From positions 228,178,143 to 228,242,142 of the forward strand of contig JBAIZL010000002.1 in NCBI GenBank assembly GCA_036971475.1: a stretch of DNA of 64,000 bases. Direction: 5' to 3'. Each line of letters opens with the position of its first letter. Within the stretch, counting starts at the first letter, position 1. Both the position numbers and the translations under genes were made by a program. This document shows, piece after piece, positions 1-10,830 of this stretch. The stretch is from Prosapia bicincta. Its lineage: Eukaryota > Arthropoda > Insecta > Hemiptera > Cercopidae. The notes below the pieces were generated by a model that saw only the letters and a program-made list of their open reading frames with translations, ran no database searches and had not been told where the DNA came from.

Positions 1-640
1 ATAGCGACTTGATTTATATCGCCTGGCGACTATCTGTGCCTCATATTTATATCCGTGATTGCATTATTCCTTCCCTGCACCACGCTTCCTTCAGTGCCTC
101 TTGAAGCAGGGCCTAAGGACCTCATCAAAAGTCCTCCTCCACTCCACGTCTATAGGGAACTGAAGTCGCTTCCCTTGGATTGGCCCCATCCGGTTGGTAC
201 AGAACCTTGACCAGTAGATGCATTTTCCCTGTTACACCCACAAGCAGCTGGAGAAATAAAGATCCACCGCCTCAGAGCCCAAATACAAGGCGACTAATAT
301 ACTCAGGAGTGGCGCCTGGTGCCTCTGAGCCTCAGTTAAAGATCCTCCTTACCCAAATACATAAAAATCTGCGTTGTAAATACCCATCCAGACCACTACT
401 TTTGATGGAAGGCTTCATCTTGGTCATCTGCATATCTAAGGCCGGACAGGGTGGTAGCGGGAAAGATAAAAGTCCTTTAAGAGCTTCCAGGGGCTCTTTA
501 CATGCCGCCTATTTACACTCAGTCATTTGCTTAGACGTTCCTTTTATATAAAGCCAATTTGCCCAGCTCCTCCCCAACCATCCCTCCCACTCGGACTAAG
601 CCTCTTCGCCACGAAAAGGTCCTCCAACTCCTAGACAGGC
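1..640. other. GC-rich segment, unassigned, possibly transposon-derived
   Basis: This stretch is clearly richer in G+C than the AT-rich DNA that follows it at about 640. An open frame on the plus strand (180-551, 123 codons) has no recognisable domain, and its composition (Pro/Ser/Leu) is typical of a chance frame in GC-rich DNA. The composition resembles the retrotransposon at 943-5451, so it may be the end of another non-LTR element cut by the window edge. That is inference; I found no motif that proves it. Confidence 0.3.
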
Positions 641-649
641 TGGTAAACT

Positions 650-742
650 ATGGAGGAGCAGAATTGTCCTAAAATTGAACACGGTGTTAAATTAAACTTG
701 TTTCTGAATGATGGAACAGTGGCTATTATAAAGTATGTTTAA
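650..742 (+). CDS. Short open frame of 30 codons followed by AATAAA
   Basis: An ATG at 650 opens 30 codons ending with TAA at 740-742. AATAAA at 741-746 overlaps the stop and could be a polyadenylation signal. The peptide is balanced in composition, with few low-complexity residues, and sits at the edge between GC-rich and AT-rich DNA. It could be the last exon of an unknown plus-strand gene or chance. No family is recognised. Confidence 0.15.
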   Translation: MEEQNCPKIEHGVKLNLFLNDGTVAIIKYV

Positions 743-929
743 TAAAATTTGTGTTATTACTGTTTAATTTCTCTAACCTTGGAAATTAAAAACACATTTC
801 CAAGGAGGTTTTTCAAGACCAAAATGAATTCTTCAGATTGAGGAGCTTGACACGTTGGAGAACGAGTGGGAAAGGTAAACCGTGAATCTTTTTTTGTAGA
901 CTAAAGAATATATGAACCAAATGGATTCC

Positions 930-942
930 TCAAGGATACCTT
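930..942. repeat. Target-site duplication, 3' side of the LOA-like element
   Basis: TCAAGGATACCTT occurs here and again at 5452-5464. The run of T that follows (to 949) is the poly(A) tail of an element on the minus strand. The two copies bracket the retrotransposon exactly. Confidence 0.9.
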
Positions 943-1019
943 TTTTTTTAAACTTGGGAGCGGGTTTGAATTGCCCGAAGCACTGATACCTTAAGGTATA
1001 TTGTACTTACCTCCCTGAT

Positions 1020-1283
1020 CTAGTCAAATAACCCCTTCCCTCTTACCAGGTTTAGGACTTTCCTGACTAGAGTTTTACCTTCAGCATCCACCAAAGCCGT
1101 TCCATCACCAAAAAGGTTGAAGCGCCTCTCAGTAAGTACTTCACATCTGTAAATAATGTGTGTGGCAGTCTCCAGTTCCTGCCCACATAATCTGCACACT
1201 GGTTCATCTTTGTAGATACCCATTTTATGCAAATGTTTCCTTAGTCCACAGTGTCCCGTGAGTAGACCTGTGGCTATCCTCAA
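1020..1283 (-). pseudogene. ORF2 part 3: C-terminal Cys/His cluster
   Basis: The real end of ORF2 in a shifted frame. It carries the CRLCG...ETATHIIYRC pattern (Cys-x2-Cys, then His and Cys) that closes many LOA, I and R1 type ORF2 proteins and probably binds nucleic acid. The frame continues upstream past the ATG to about 1310, so this piece was joined to RNase H before the frameshift. The stop is at 1020-1022. Confidence 0.85.
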
Positions 1284-1290
1284 TTCCTGC

Positions 1291-3348
1291 CTAGACAGAT
1301 AGATGAGACTTCTGCAGCCCCAAGGAAGGTTTCCTAAGGGTTAGCTTACTGTGTCTCATCCCTTCGGCCCTGATCCAGTGCTCACAGTGTCTTTCAGCCA
1401 TCCACCTTCGCACTGTCATCTTGATCATGGATTTGGAAATACCTACAGCAGGCTCCGGTCCAATCAGGGGAGTCGAAGACCCCTCCCTGGCCAGCGCATC
1501 TGCGGCTTCATTTCCAAGTATTCCCCTATGCCCTGGCACCCAACCTATCTTGATTTGATTGTGCCTTGCCAGAGCTTGTAGGTTAATTAGGCACTCTCTG
1601 ACTATGGCCGAGGTGACCACGTGTCCGTTTAGTGCCTTAATTGCTGCCTGACTGTCGGAGAAAATACCAATCCGGGTCCCGTGTGTTTCCCTTCTCGCTA
1701 TCTCTCCCAGACAGGCATTTATAGCATATACTTCGGCCTGAAAGACAGAGGTATGCCTCCCCAAGGAAAAAACTAGTTCTACCCTTGGGTTTTTACAATA
1801 CACCCCCGCTCCAGTGCCGAAGTCCATCTTGGAGCCATCTGTGTACCAGATCTGAGCTCCCGATGTTAATGTCCCTGACCATTCCATCATAGTTTGGTGG
1901 ACCTGGTCAAGTGCAAACATTCGAGTAATGTGGTCGCTGCCCATTTCCAAGACGGGTTCTTTGACCACACACTCGATACTCATATGTCCCGAGACATCTG
2001 GGAGGTTAGCCCAGTTGCTCGAGTTGCGCAATCTCCATGCCGCCAGCCTCGCCTCTCCCCTAAGGACAAGCTCAAGGGGAGGGAGGTTAAGCATTACTTC
2101 CATTGCTGCACCTGGTGTAGTTGACATCGCTCCCAGTGTGCACAGACAGGCCAATCTCTGGATAGAGCTCAGTTTAGCTCTTGTCTGTGCCTGGTTGGCC
2201 TTTGTCCACCACACCAGAGCTCCATAGGTAATCATAGGTCTTATCACCCTCAGATACATCCAGTGCATCATTGATGGCTTCAGTCCCCATTTCTTACCCA
2301 CCATTCTTCTCACAGTCATTAGTGCCCTTTTGGCCCTGTTAACTGTCCTCTCAAGATGTGGGTTCCAGGTGAGTTTCCTGTCCAGAGTAACTCCCAGGTA
2401 CTTCACCTCCCCCACAAACTCAAGGTATTCACCAAACAAGCGGGGCATCCTGGTCGTCAGATCTTTTCGCTGTCTGGTGAAGTTAATGAGAGCAGTCTTT
2501 TTTGGATTTACCCTAAGGTTCTCCTTTTTACACCACTCTTCAATCAGTCGTAGAGGATTTCTGATTACCTCAAGGACTGTATCAGGGAATCTGCCCAGGA
2601 TCAGAACAACTATGTCGTCCGCATATCCTAGACAGAAGTACCCCTGTTCATTCAGGAGTTCAATAAGGTTGTCAACCACTAGGCACCACAACAGAGGAGA
2701 GAGAACCCCCCCCCCCCTGTGCACAGCCCAGACTTGTCTCCGCCCTTCTGCCACCTCTACAGAAATTCTTCTGTTTGTTAATATGGAACTTATCCAACCA
2801 CAAGTGGTTGCATCCACTCCATGACGTCTTGCACCACTTACCATCGTCTCCACTGAGGGGTTATTGAAAGCCCCTTCAATGTCGAGGAAGGCACCTATGG
2901 CACAACCTTTCTTGGCGATCATTTGCTCAATCCTACCAACCACTTGATGGAGAGCTCCCTCGCAGGATTTCCCCGGTTGATAAGCATACTGGTTCCAATG
3001 CAGTGGTTTTATGGCCAAAGCACACCCCCCCCCCCTAATATGCCTATCAACCAGTTTTTCAAGTCCTTTAAGAACAAAGGACATGAGTGTAATAGGTCTG
3101 TATCCTTTCCCTTCCGATTGGTTACCGGTGGGCTTAGGTATAAAGACCACCTTACTAGATGTCCAGGCTGCCGGCACATGCCCTAGAGCAATGCTTAGCC
3201 TGTATAATTTAGTAAGTACCAGTACCAGCAAATCCATTCCCTGCTGCAGCAGCACAGGATAGATCCCATCTGGACCTGGAGATTTGTAGGGTTTAAATGT
3301 GCCAATAGCCCACCTTACCCTTTGTGGAGTTACTATCCTCCTTGCCAC
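1291..3348 (-). pseudogene. ORF2 part 2: reverse transcriptase and RNase H
   Basis: The frame is open upstream of this ATG to about 3480, so the ATG is not a real start. The reverse transcriptase shows YKSPGPDGI near residue 22, PITL near 86, GGGVLSPLLW near 213 and the catalytic GYADD near 240. An RNase H follows, with YTDGS near 503, DSQAAI near 563, and WVPGHRGILGNEAAD near 605. Two poly-C runs on the plus strand (about 2707-2716 and 3027-3034) give Gly-Gly-Gly in the protein. In the first, the usual Gln before GGVLSP is missing. The frame breaks near 1310. Confidence 0.92.
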
Positions 3349-3397
3349 TTCCCAGTCCTCCCTCTTACCACGTCTTGTGGAGAGTTTGGCAACTGGT

Positions 3398-4630
3398 TCA
3401 GTGTCTGCTCCCCCAAGTTTCCTCAGAGTACTGGAAGGGAAATGTGTTCTGATTAATTCTTCCAGTTTCCCCTGCAGTTTTTGTTATATTTCCCAGTGGG
3501 GTTCTTAGCATCCCCACCGGGTTAACTGGGTCCTTAGAGAGTACTTTATGCAGTCGTGCCCCTTCCCGAGTTTTGTCAATCTCTTGACAAAACTCCTTCC
3601 AGGACTTCCTGCGTGCTTCTCTAATTGCCCTGTTGTATTCGGTTAGTGTTTTCCTATACTGGTCCCACTCCCCGTTCTTTTTTGCTCTATTAAAGAGTCT
3701 CCTGGTGGTCTTCCGAAGTTTGGCTAGCTTCTTGTTCCACCATGACGGATCCCCTACTTTTCTCCCCTCACTGAGAGGGCAGTTATCAGTAAAGGATTCT
3801 ACTATAGCCTCGCCAACCAATGCGGCAGAGTCTTCTAGCTCTCTCCTCCCACCATACTCCAATCCAGCCTCCTCAATCCGAACTCCCAGGTCCCTCCTGT
3901 AGGAGTCCCAGTCTGTTCTTCTTGGATCCCTGGTTGGCCGAAGCATGGCTGGATTTAGAGAGATATCATACCTAATATGTCTGTGGTCAGAAGAAGATGG
4001 TTCATCCGACACATGCCAGTTTAGTACATACCTAGCCGTCTGGTTCGATGCCACCGTAATGTCCAGGACCTCCTGTCTGGCCCTAGTGACAAACGTCAGC
4101 TCTTCCCCCTGATTTAAGACTAGTAAATTCTTAGAGCTAAGATAAGCTAAAAGTTCCTCACCTCTAGTGTTGGTACCTGTACTTTCCCACGAAGTGTGAT
4201 GGGAGTTAGCACCCATCCCCACCAGCAGCTCCTCATCCACAGCCCCGCAGTGCTCGACCAGCCTCCTCAGCTCTTGTGTTGGTAGAGCCCCCGCGAAGTC
4301 AAAGGGGAGATATGCCTTGGCAAGGTTCAGCCTCTTCATCCCCTCCTCCGCCCGCAGCTCCACCGTCACTGCTATTAAGTCCCTGCAGCAGAAGTCCGTT
4401 AGTACAAAAGCACTCAACCCCCTCCTAACCAGGATACACGTCCTGGGAACACCGGAGTCCTTATCGTACAACAACTTACCTCCAGATGTCGCCAGCCCGC
4501 ATATTCGTCCTCCAGAAATCCATGGTTCCTGGATGAGAACCAAGTCCACCTCTCCCCTGTCCAGCATCCTACACACGACAGCACTCGCCGCCCTGCTATG
4601 CTGTAGGTTCACTTGGAGGATCTTGATCAT
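3398..4630 (-). pseudogene. ORF2 part 1: APE-type endonuclease of the LOA-like element
   Basis: The first ~220 residues form an exonuclease/endonuclease/phosphatase domain that nicks target DNA to prime reverse transcription. Visible signs are the N-terminal start ILQVNLQHSRAAS, a QEPW segment near residue 35 that holds the catalytic glutamate, GANSHHTSW near residue 140, and the closing SSDHR near 214. A basic linker follows (about 270-390). The last ~25 residues before the stop are out of frame: the natural continuation lies in the frame that leads into the reverse transcriptase, so a single-base shift sits near 3480. Confidence 0.9.
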
Positions 4631-4638
4631 TGTTCTGC

Positions 4639-5001
4639 TTAATTTGCAGTCGCCTGGGTCCGCAGAGCAGCCCCAGGACTAGACAGCGTGCTCAACTCTA
4701 CAGCCACTTCACCGGTTTCTGCAGTCGGCAGCTTGACAGCCGCCCCCGCACCCCCAGTGATGGTTGCCGTTGACACATCTGCTACAGACTCGCGGTTTGC
4801 CGTCTCATTGGCTCCCGCTGTCTGTGCAGTCTCGAAAGCAATTCTTTTACTTACTTGGTCCATTAACGTCCCACGAGTATGGGGGAAATAACGGTCGACC
4901 AGAGCAGAGCCCCCACTGCCCTGGCAAGACAACATACAATGAGGTTTTGTCTGGTTCCTCAAGGGGATCGTGTGCAACTGCATTTTATACCCTGCAGCCA
5001 T
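4639..5001 (-). CDS. Short ORF1 of the LOA-like element (gag-like, no zinc knuckle)
   Basis: A frame of 120 codons ending 8 nt before the ORF2 start. Residues 50-120 are rich in Ala, Thr, Glu and Ser and look disordered. No CCHC zinc knuckles are present, although ORF1 proteins of this group usually carry them and are several times longer. Either ORF1 was shortened by an internal deletion or this is only its tail. The ATG at 5001 is simply the first in frame and I cannot confirm it as the start. Confidence 0.45.
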   Translation of the reverse strand: MAAGYKMQLHTIPLRNQTKPHCMLSCQGSGGSALVDRYFPHTRGTLMDQVSKRIAFETAQTAGANETANRESVADVSTATITGGAGAAVKLPTAETGEVAVELSTLSSPGAALRTQATAN

Positions 5002-5451
5002 TCATCCTTCGGTACGATGCCTTCCACCTTGGATTGGGTATTCAGTCACTGACCTTGAAGCACACCCCAAGTTCAGGACATTATTAACTGTTGCTCATGA
5101 AGCGAACAGCCTGCTTTACTCTCTTTTTTACAACTGTGTCGTTAGGGTAGTTTCCCGCCCATGCTTCACTGTCGCATTGCCCTTGGTTCACCTGGGAGGT
5201 GAGAGTAGCATTGTGAGGACTTAATTCCCAACTACCCCAGTCTCCCCAGTCAGAGCAGTTATTTCTACCACCCCCAACCGGTTGACTGACGAGGAGGGAT
5301 AATTCCTCACCTTTGAACCATAGCCTTGGTCCAGGCCTGCATATTCAGAAACCTTCCGGAATCCTTATTCACAGGTAACCTACATTTCTGTAGGCCGTCC
5401 CACTATCCGCCACCTGTGGACCCGCCCGGTTGCTCAGGCCAGCTTGCCTGG

Positions 5452-5464
5452 TCAAGGATACCTT
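5452..5464. repeat. Target-site duplication, 5' side of the LOA-like element
   Basis: Second copy of the 13-bp repeat also found at 930-942. The GC-rich leader of the element ends exactly here and the AT-rich flank begins. Confidence 0.9.
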
Positions 5465-8224
5465 ACTTGAGAAGTATTTGCATAAAGAAACCTTTTTAAA
5501 TTTGTATTCTTCCAAACACAAAGATCATATTTGTGAATTATCTGTGAGAAGTATCGTTTATCACATTCCACTTTCCATTTTTTTCATTTCCTTTTGAGTA
5601 TGCTTTTTATCTCCTCATTTTATCTCTGCTTATTATTTAATATGATTAGAATTCAATATTATTTTAGCATAAGACTATTTTCGAGTCCTGAAAAATATTT
5701 TATTCTGTAAAAAAAAAAACTTTGCCAGTAAATTGATAAGGCTACTGAGTCACTTCTAAAAAACTGTTTTAGCTACAAATGTTTAGTATCTTAGAGCACC
5801 TAATCCAACATGTATCAGAGTCTTTTTAAAAAATCGTTAATATTATTTTTAATACTTAAGTTTTTACTTTTAATTAATGTTCTCATGCTCCTTGGAAATG
5901 TTATGATTATACGAAAAAGACTCCAACTCTACGAAGAAGATATGAGAGATGATGTGGAAAAGGAGATCAGGACTAAACGCCGGTGGCGGAACAAGCAGTG
6001 GGCATGGCGAAGGCAACGACGGAGAGAAGCTGAAGCAGCCTCCCTAGTGAAATAGGTTTTCTATATATTTCAATAAAATTGTTTTTTTTCTTATTGTTTT
6101 TAAAGATGTATATTTGTTTGTAAAAATTTTTTGAAATAAATTTCCCAATCCGTTCTTATTTGTGAACCTGCTTACAGACCTACTTATCTTTCAGCCACAA
6201 CTGAGTTTATTAATTTCACTGTCAGACCATTAAAACCAGTCCACCGCTCTTAAATGCCAGTCACTCGCGAGCCACCTCCGATGGAGAGATTAAGAGCTGT
6301 TTTGCCCAGAGCAGTCTTAAGGGTGGAGCGACCGCTCCAGGCCTCATGCTGAGGAAGGCCTCACGCTTAAAAATAAGTAAAGCGTTTTGGTTTAATGAAA
6401 GTAATATAATAATGTGCATATATACGTGCCTAAAATATCTGATTACCCGCGCAGTATGTTAAGTTATTGATTAATGACAAAACCTGCGAAAGAGCTATGC
6501 AAGACCAAAAGAGTGCAAAAACTTTGATAGCGGCGGTAGGGTGACGGCCATGCAGACTGACTGCCGAGAGCAATATATACCTAACTTGACAAAAAGTAAA
6601 TAGTAAGACATGAATATTTACAAAGCGACGGAATAATAAGATGCAATACATATTTACAAAGAAGTGTCTGATTTTTATTTGATCAGTAGCTTTGTAATGA
6701 ACGTTCGTGGACAGGATTTAAGATTTCCACTTAACAATAGTCCTACTAGACAAATAATAATATGTGAAAATAATATTTTGTAATAGGCCTACTATGTACC
6801 TATTTATAATTGATTATTAACTAAAAAAGCAACAAAAAATTGATTTCTCATATGAATATATTTATTTCCTGTTAGACCTAAATTATTATAATTATCCTAG
6901 AGGTTCATTAATTTAAAAATTTAATGGAAGAGTTTATAAATTATATTTCTCAAAAAAAAAAGAAATAAGCTCAACCCTAAATAATTTTTTTAAAAAGTAG
7001 TCTAAGTAATTGGCGAATGATTGGCGTGTTTTGAGACGAAATGACTGCATCCAATATTCCTCTAAACACACGTATTTGCGCGAGAACTTTAAAAACTTTT
7101 CGGGAGAAACCCCGTCTAACAGAGGTTTCGCAAAACGTTTTTTCTCTAGGCCTCGCAGTTGTTAAGGAAGGATCTGGTTTTGCCTACGTACGCTACCAAG
7201 CTATTGAAGAACAGAATTAAAACTCCTAACAAGATAGTGTCAAGGAAACAACCCACGTTTTATATTATTTTAATATTCTATCTTTACTTTGAACTCTGAT
7301 CTAGCAGGCACGTAGATACACTTATATAAAACGAAATATGAGGTTTCGATTAGGCCTACTAGTCTGTTTTCTATATTTTAGTTCTCGTATTTATTAACTT
7401 ATTATTTGTCTGTCCACTATGATTTATATAGGATACGGTGGTAACCAGAATATAAAATTATTTTCATTAGGCTATAGGCTATTTTATTAAATAGTCTTTT
7501 CTGTCTTCTTCAATTTATTAGCAGATACGTGGATGTTGCTCTTGCTTTAATCACTCTAAGTTTAAAACATATACCTTACTATTTTATACAATATCGTCTT
7601 AGGCTATTATTTCAAAATAGTTGTAGGCCTGCGCTTACTTAGCTGGGTTTGTGGAAAGGTTGCGAGACCTGCCTTCAGGTAGCTTATGTAGTGCTTCAAA
7701 AAACTTACCACTTTGACCACATCACATCTGTAGCCTAGTGTTTGGAACGTGTTAGATTTGTTCACCACTGTTTCAGAATTCATACACCACATCAAAACAT
7801 AACCTCTATTGACGTATGTGGCAGCAAAGGTGCTAAAAACGATATAACCCATTAGTAAGACAAAATGCTTTTCAATCAGTATTTTATAAGAAACTGTGGA
7901 GAATTTATAATACATAACAAATCAACCTCTAGCTACAACAATGTTTTTTTAACCTTATATACATTTTAACTAAAAAGCTACCATCCTCAGACTCAACAAG
8001 AAAAAAAAATTGACTTATAACTACAGTTACTAAAAAAAAATGTCGATACGGCTAATAAAAATACTATTGTAGCCCACTTAGAGGATGTTTTGTGTTAAAA
8101 CTACCTATAATAATCCCCAGAATATAATTAATCAAAAATAACTAACAAATCCAATTACCAATAAAAATTTAATCTTGAAATGACTAATGTTTTGTCAACA
8201 ACTTAAAGCAACTGTGGCGTAAAT
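5465..8224. other. AT-rich flank with one weak 81-codon frame
   Basis: No conserved gene is recognised. At 5810-6055 (+) an 81-codon frame starts with a hydrophobic stretch (residues 7-32) and ends with an Arg/Trp-rich tail (40-75). It could be a transposase fragment or chance. A tail-like motif related to the fold-back at 8225 lies at about 7920-8000. From 6.7 kb on, the palindrome TAGGCCTA and near variants recur often. Confidence 0.4.
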
Positions 8225-8453
8225 GTTTATATTAATTAAAACAACCTCTCACCACAAATTCAACAAATTTTATTTTAACCTTATGTACATTTCGACTACA
8301 AAGTAATCATCTTCAGAGGTATTTTTACAAATAACTGTACAGTTATTTGTAAAAATACCTCTGAAGATGGTTACTTTGTAGTCGAAATGTACATAAGGTT
8401 AAAATAAAAATTTGTTGAATTTGTGGTGAGAGGTTGTTTTAATTAATATAAAC
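8225..8453. repeat. Fold-back: two head-to-head copies of a Penelope-type tail
   Basis: A near-perfect inverted repeat with arms of about 114 bp centred at AACTGTACAGTT (8333-8344). The right arm reads CTGAAGATGG then GTCGAAATGTACATAAGG. This resembles the 3' end of the Penelope-like element at 50.7-52.1 kb (GAAGAAGATCATG then TCGAAAT), and a third related copy lies near 59835-59886. It could form a very long hairpin. Confidence 0.75.
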
Positions 8454-9610
8454 TAATGTTTTGTGTTGTAGGCCTACTGTTTGTAAAGACGTTAGACATA
8501 TATTAAATATATCATATATTTGTAGACATATATTTATAAAATGTTCATCACTTTTAAAGTGTCATTTAACAATAGACCTATATTCATATTTAAGATTTCA
8601 TTAATGTAGCCTATAGTAGATAACCCAAGAGAATTTAATAAACAATATGGTCCAAGTGCTTTGCCTCAACGTAGAAGGTTCAAATGAATGCAACAATAGG
8701 TAACCTTTCTGATCATTGCATTTGTTTATTAGCAGAAGGTATATTTCTGTAGGCCTAAACCCGTAGTCTAACGTTGCCAAAATTCCTTTTCTGAATTAGG
8801 GCTTAAGTTGGCACACAAGGGAGACTGGGAACTATTCGCACCTCCCCCCCCCCCCATTAAAGTTACGCTCAAGAAGACAAAATTCATGAATTAAATTTTC
8901 TCCTCATGTAAAAGAACTCCAACTGTAAAAAATAGGTATATTCAATGAATATTAAATTTAAGTACGTGTAGATAGTTAGAGGGATGTATTTTGTTTATTT
9001 AAGATAGCCGGTTAATGATATTGTTAGGAACTTTAGATTTTCATTTTTATCAACTACAATAGGGCCTACTATAAAAATAGTTCTATAGTGAAACTGCAAA
9101 ACTTTTTTTAAAAACATTATCATCTGCGGTTCTGCCTTGGATATTAACCGTAGGTAAACTCTTTAGGCACTCTTCAAAAATTTCATTTCGCAAATAGGCG
9201 GTCATCGTCACACGAATTCACGTAGGCCTTAGTAACAGTCTCTTAGGAACACAGCATAGTCTACGCATATTATTAACAGCTTTAAGATTACTGTTACATT
9301 AAATCGTTTTATATGAAACCTCTCTTGAAATTATATTTTAATTTCCTTATAAGTTTAAAATTATATGAATTTTTTTTACAAAACTTCTCAATTTAAACCA
9401 TTATTTTACTTAATAAAAGACTAAAAAACCTAATAGATTAATACTTTTTTTAACCCCGAATCCCCGTTTTTAGCCCCTATTGTGAATAATTATAAACAAA
9501 CGTCTATAATTAAAAATTACTTAACTAAGTGAATACATAGGGCTTACTTGCTGACGAGTTTCAAAATAATCGTTCCTTTTACGATGCCTCTACTCGTTTA
9601 GAGTAATAAT
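8454..9610. other. AT-rich, no gene seen
   Basis: No open frame above background and no recognised element. A C run of about 11 bases lies near 8845-8856. Confidence 0.5.
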
Positions 9611-9818
9611 TTATTTTTTTCTATAAATTACTACTTTTGATATCACTTGGCAAAAAAACCCTACTTACTGATATTTTTTTCAGTAGACGCGTTTCGCACT
9701 AGGTCAGTGCATTGTTTAATGCTGTTAGTGTGTAGCCCGTCTGCTGAAAAATATCAGTAGGTAAAAGTAGTGATTTTTTTTACCAAGTGATACCAAAAGT
9801 AGCAATTAATAAAAAAAA
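9611..9818. repeat. Fold-back MITE-like inverted repeat
   Basis: Arms of about 80 bp (9611-9700 and 9740-9818) share CTACTTTTG(A/G)TATCACTTGG and ACTGATATTTTT(T)CAG in opposite orientation around a short core. No coding. The family is not recognised. Confidence 0.7.
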
Positions 9819-10320
9819 ACCTCAAGATGTTGAACACAAAAACTGCAAATATTATTGTTTAGTTTAGCTTCTTAATGCAAAATCTTGCTCAAATTGGCAA
9901 AACGGACGCTTCTTGTTTGAGGCAAAGTTGTAAATATTAAAATAACTAGGGGCTTAACTAAATATTTATATTAATAGCTCTATGAACACTGTTTCTTTTT
10001 TCGTCCCAACTCAAGTTATTCCCCCTACATTTAAACACCACCAATACTGAATTCTAATGTCCTATTGTGCGCACAGGAGCATATTCACTCGATCACTGCC
10101 ATTTTTTTCACAAGTTAAGCTTAGGCCTATATAAGCTGAATAAACTCAATAGATTAAATTTTTTATGAACAATGCTTTAAAAAATCATTACTTAAACGTT
10201 TTAAAAAAATTGTAATAAATAACACTTAAATAAAAAAATGTGTTTCCTGAAACGCTTTAGTTCTTTATTCCAACGATTTTTGGAACAGGTATTGAAGAAC
10301 ATCCTCCTTTTAAATTGACC

Positions 10321-10576
10321 TGACGTCATTGGTTGGAATGTTAGAAACTATCAACATGGCGTCGCCATGGAAACAAGGATCCAATCTATTGTTGCTCGCC
10401 CTTGCGTCAACCATTAAAATCCACCGACAACACGACGGTATTGGGATTTGAATAAGTTGTAAACCGGCCATGCGAAATAGGGTGTGGTTTATCTTACTGT
10501 AACCTTGGCAACGCGAGTTCATTCTATTCGTATTGTGGAAGCGGTTTTGCTCCAATCTTTTAAACAACGTTTGCAT
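10321..10576. promoter_or_regulatory. Candidate promoter: CRE, inverted CCAAT, X-box-like and YY1-like motifs
   Basis: Within an AT-rich region, 10310-10576 is richer in CpG. It holds TGACGTCA (10322-10329 area, full CRE palindrome) running into ATTGG (inverted CCAAT), then AACATGGCG (YY1-like), then GTCGCCATGGAAAC (10361-10374), which fits the RFX X-box. A second, one-mismatch X-box, GTAACCTTGGCAAC, lies near 10499-10512. An 88-codon minus-strand frame (10310-10576) and a 31-codon plus-strand frame starting at the ATG in AACATGGCG overlap it; neither is recognised. The motifs are seen; promoter function is inference. Confidence 0.35.
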
Positions 10577-10830
10577 ATCGACTACTGCAGAGATTGATCA
10601 AAGCGATAATCACAATTCCGTAGTCAATGGACTGAATAATTAACTTTTTACGAAAATAAATACATTTCTCATACTTGACAAAATGTAAATCCAATTCTAT
10701 TTTTTAAATTTTTACAAATCCTATTGAACACAGAACACTGCGAGTTTAATTTCTCAGTTTTTAATAACCAAATTAACAAATGAATTTGTTTAGTAAAAAC
10801 GTTAAAGTTCCGTCGATCTGCATAGATAAT

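Larger units (their letters stand above)
943..5451 (-). mobile_element. Non-LTR retrotransposon, LOA/I group, frameshifted
   Basis: About 4.5 kb on the minus strand between two 13-bp direct repeats, with a poly(A) tail at the low-coordinate end. In order it carries a 5' leader, a short ORF1, then endonuclease, reverse transcriptase, RNase H and a C-terminal Cys/His cluster. APE-type endonuclease plus RNase H in one ORF2 is the layout of the LOA, I and related clades. Two frameshifts in ORF2 (near 3480 and 1310) make this copy inactive. It is GC-richer than its surroundings. I assign LOA from the endonuclease style; this is less certain than the overall class. Confidence 0.92.

Noticed and set aside
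180..551. 123-codon plus-strand frame as a host gene
   Set aside because: No domain, lies in GC-rich DNA where long chance frames are expected, and no splice signals support it.
5810..6055. 81-codon frame as a small membrane protein gene
   Set aside because: Hydrophobic start and Arg-rich end are suggestive, but there is no family match or gene context. It is kept only as a note in the region entry.
7140..7215. Peptide GSGFAYVRYQAIEEQN, similar to the RNP1 core of an RRM domain
   Set aside because: Only about 20 codons are open, no donor site follows and no RNP2 part lies upstream. Probably chance.
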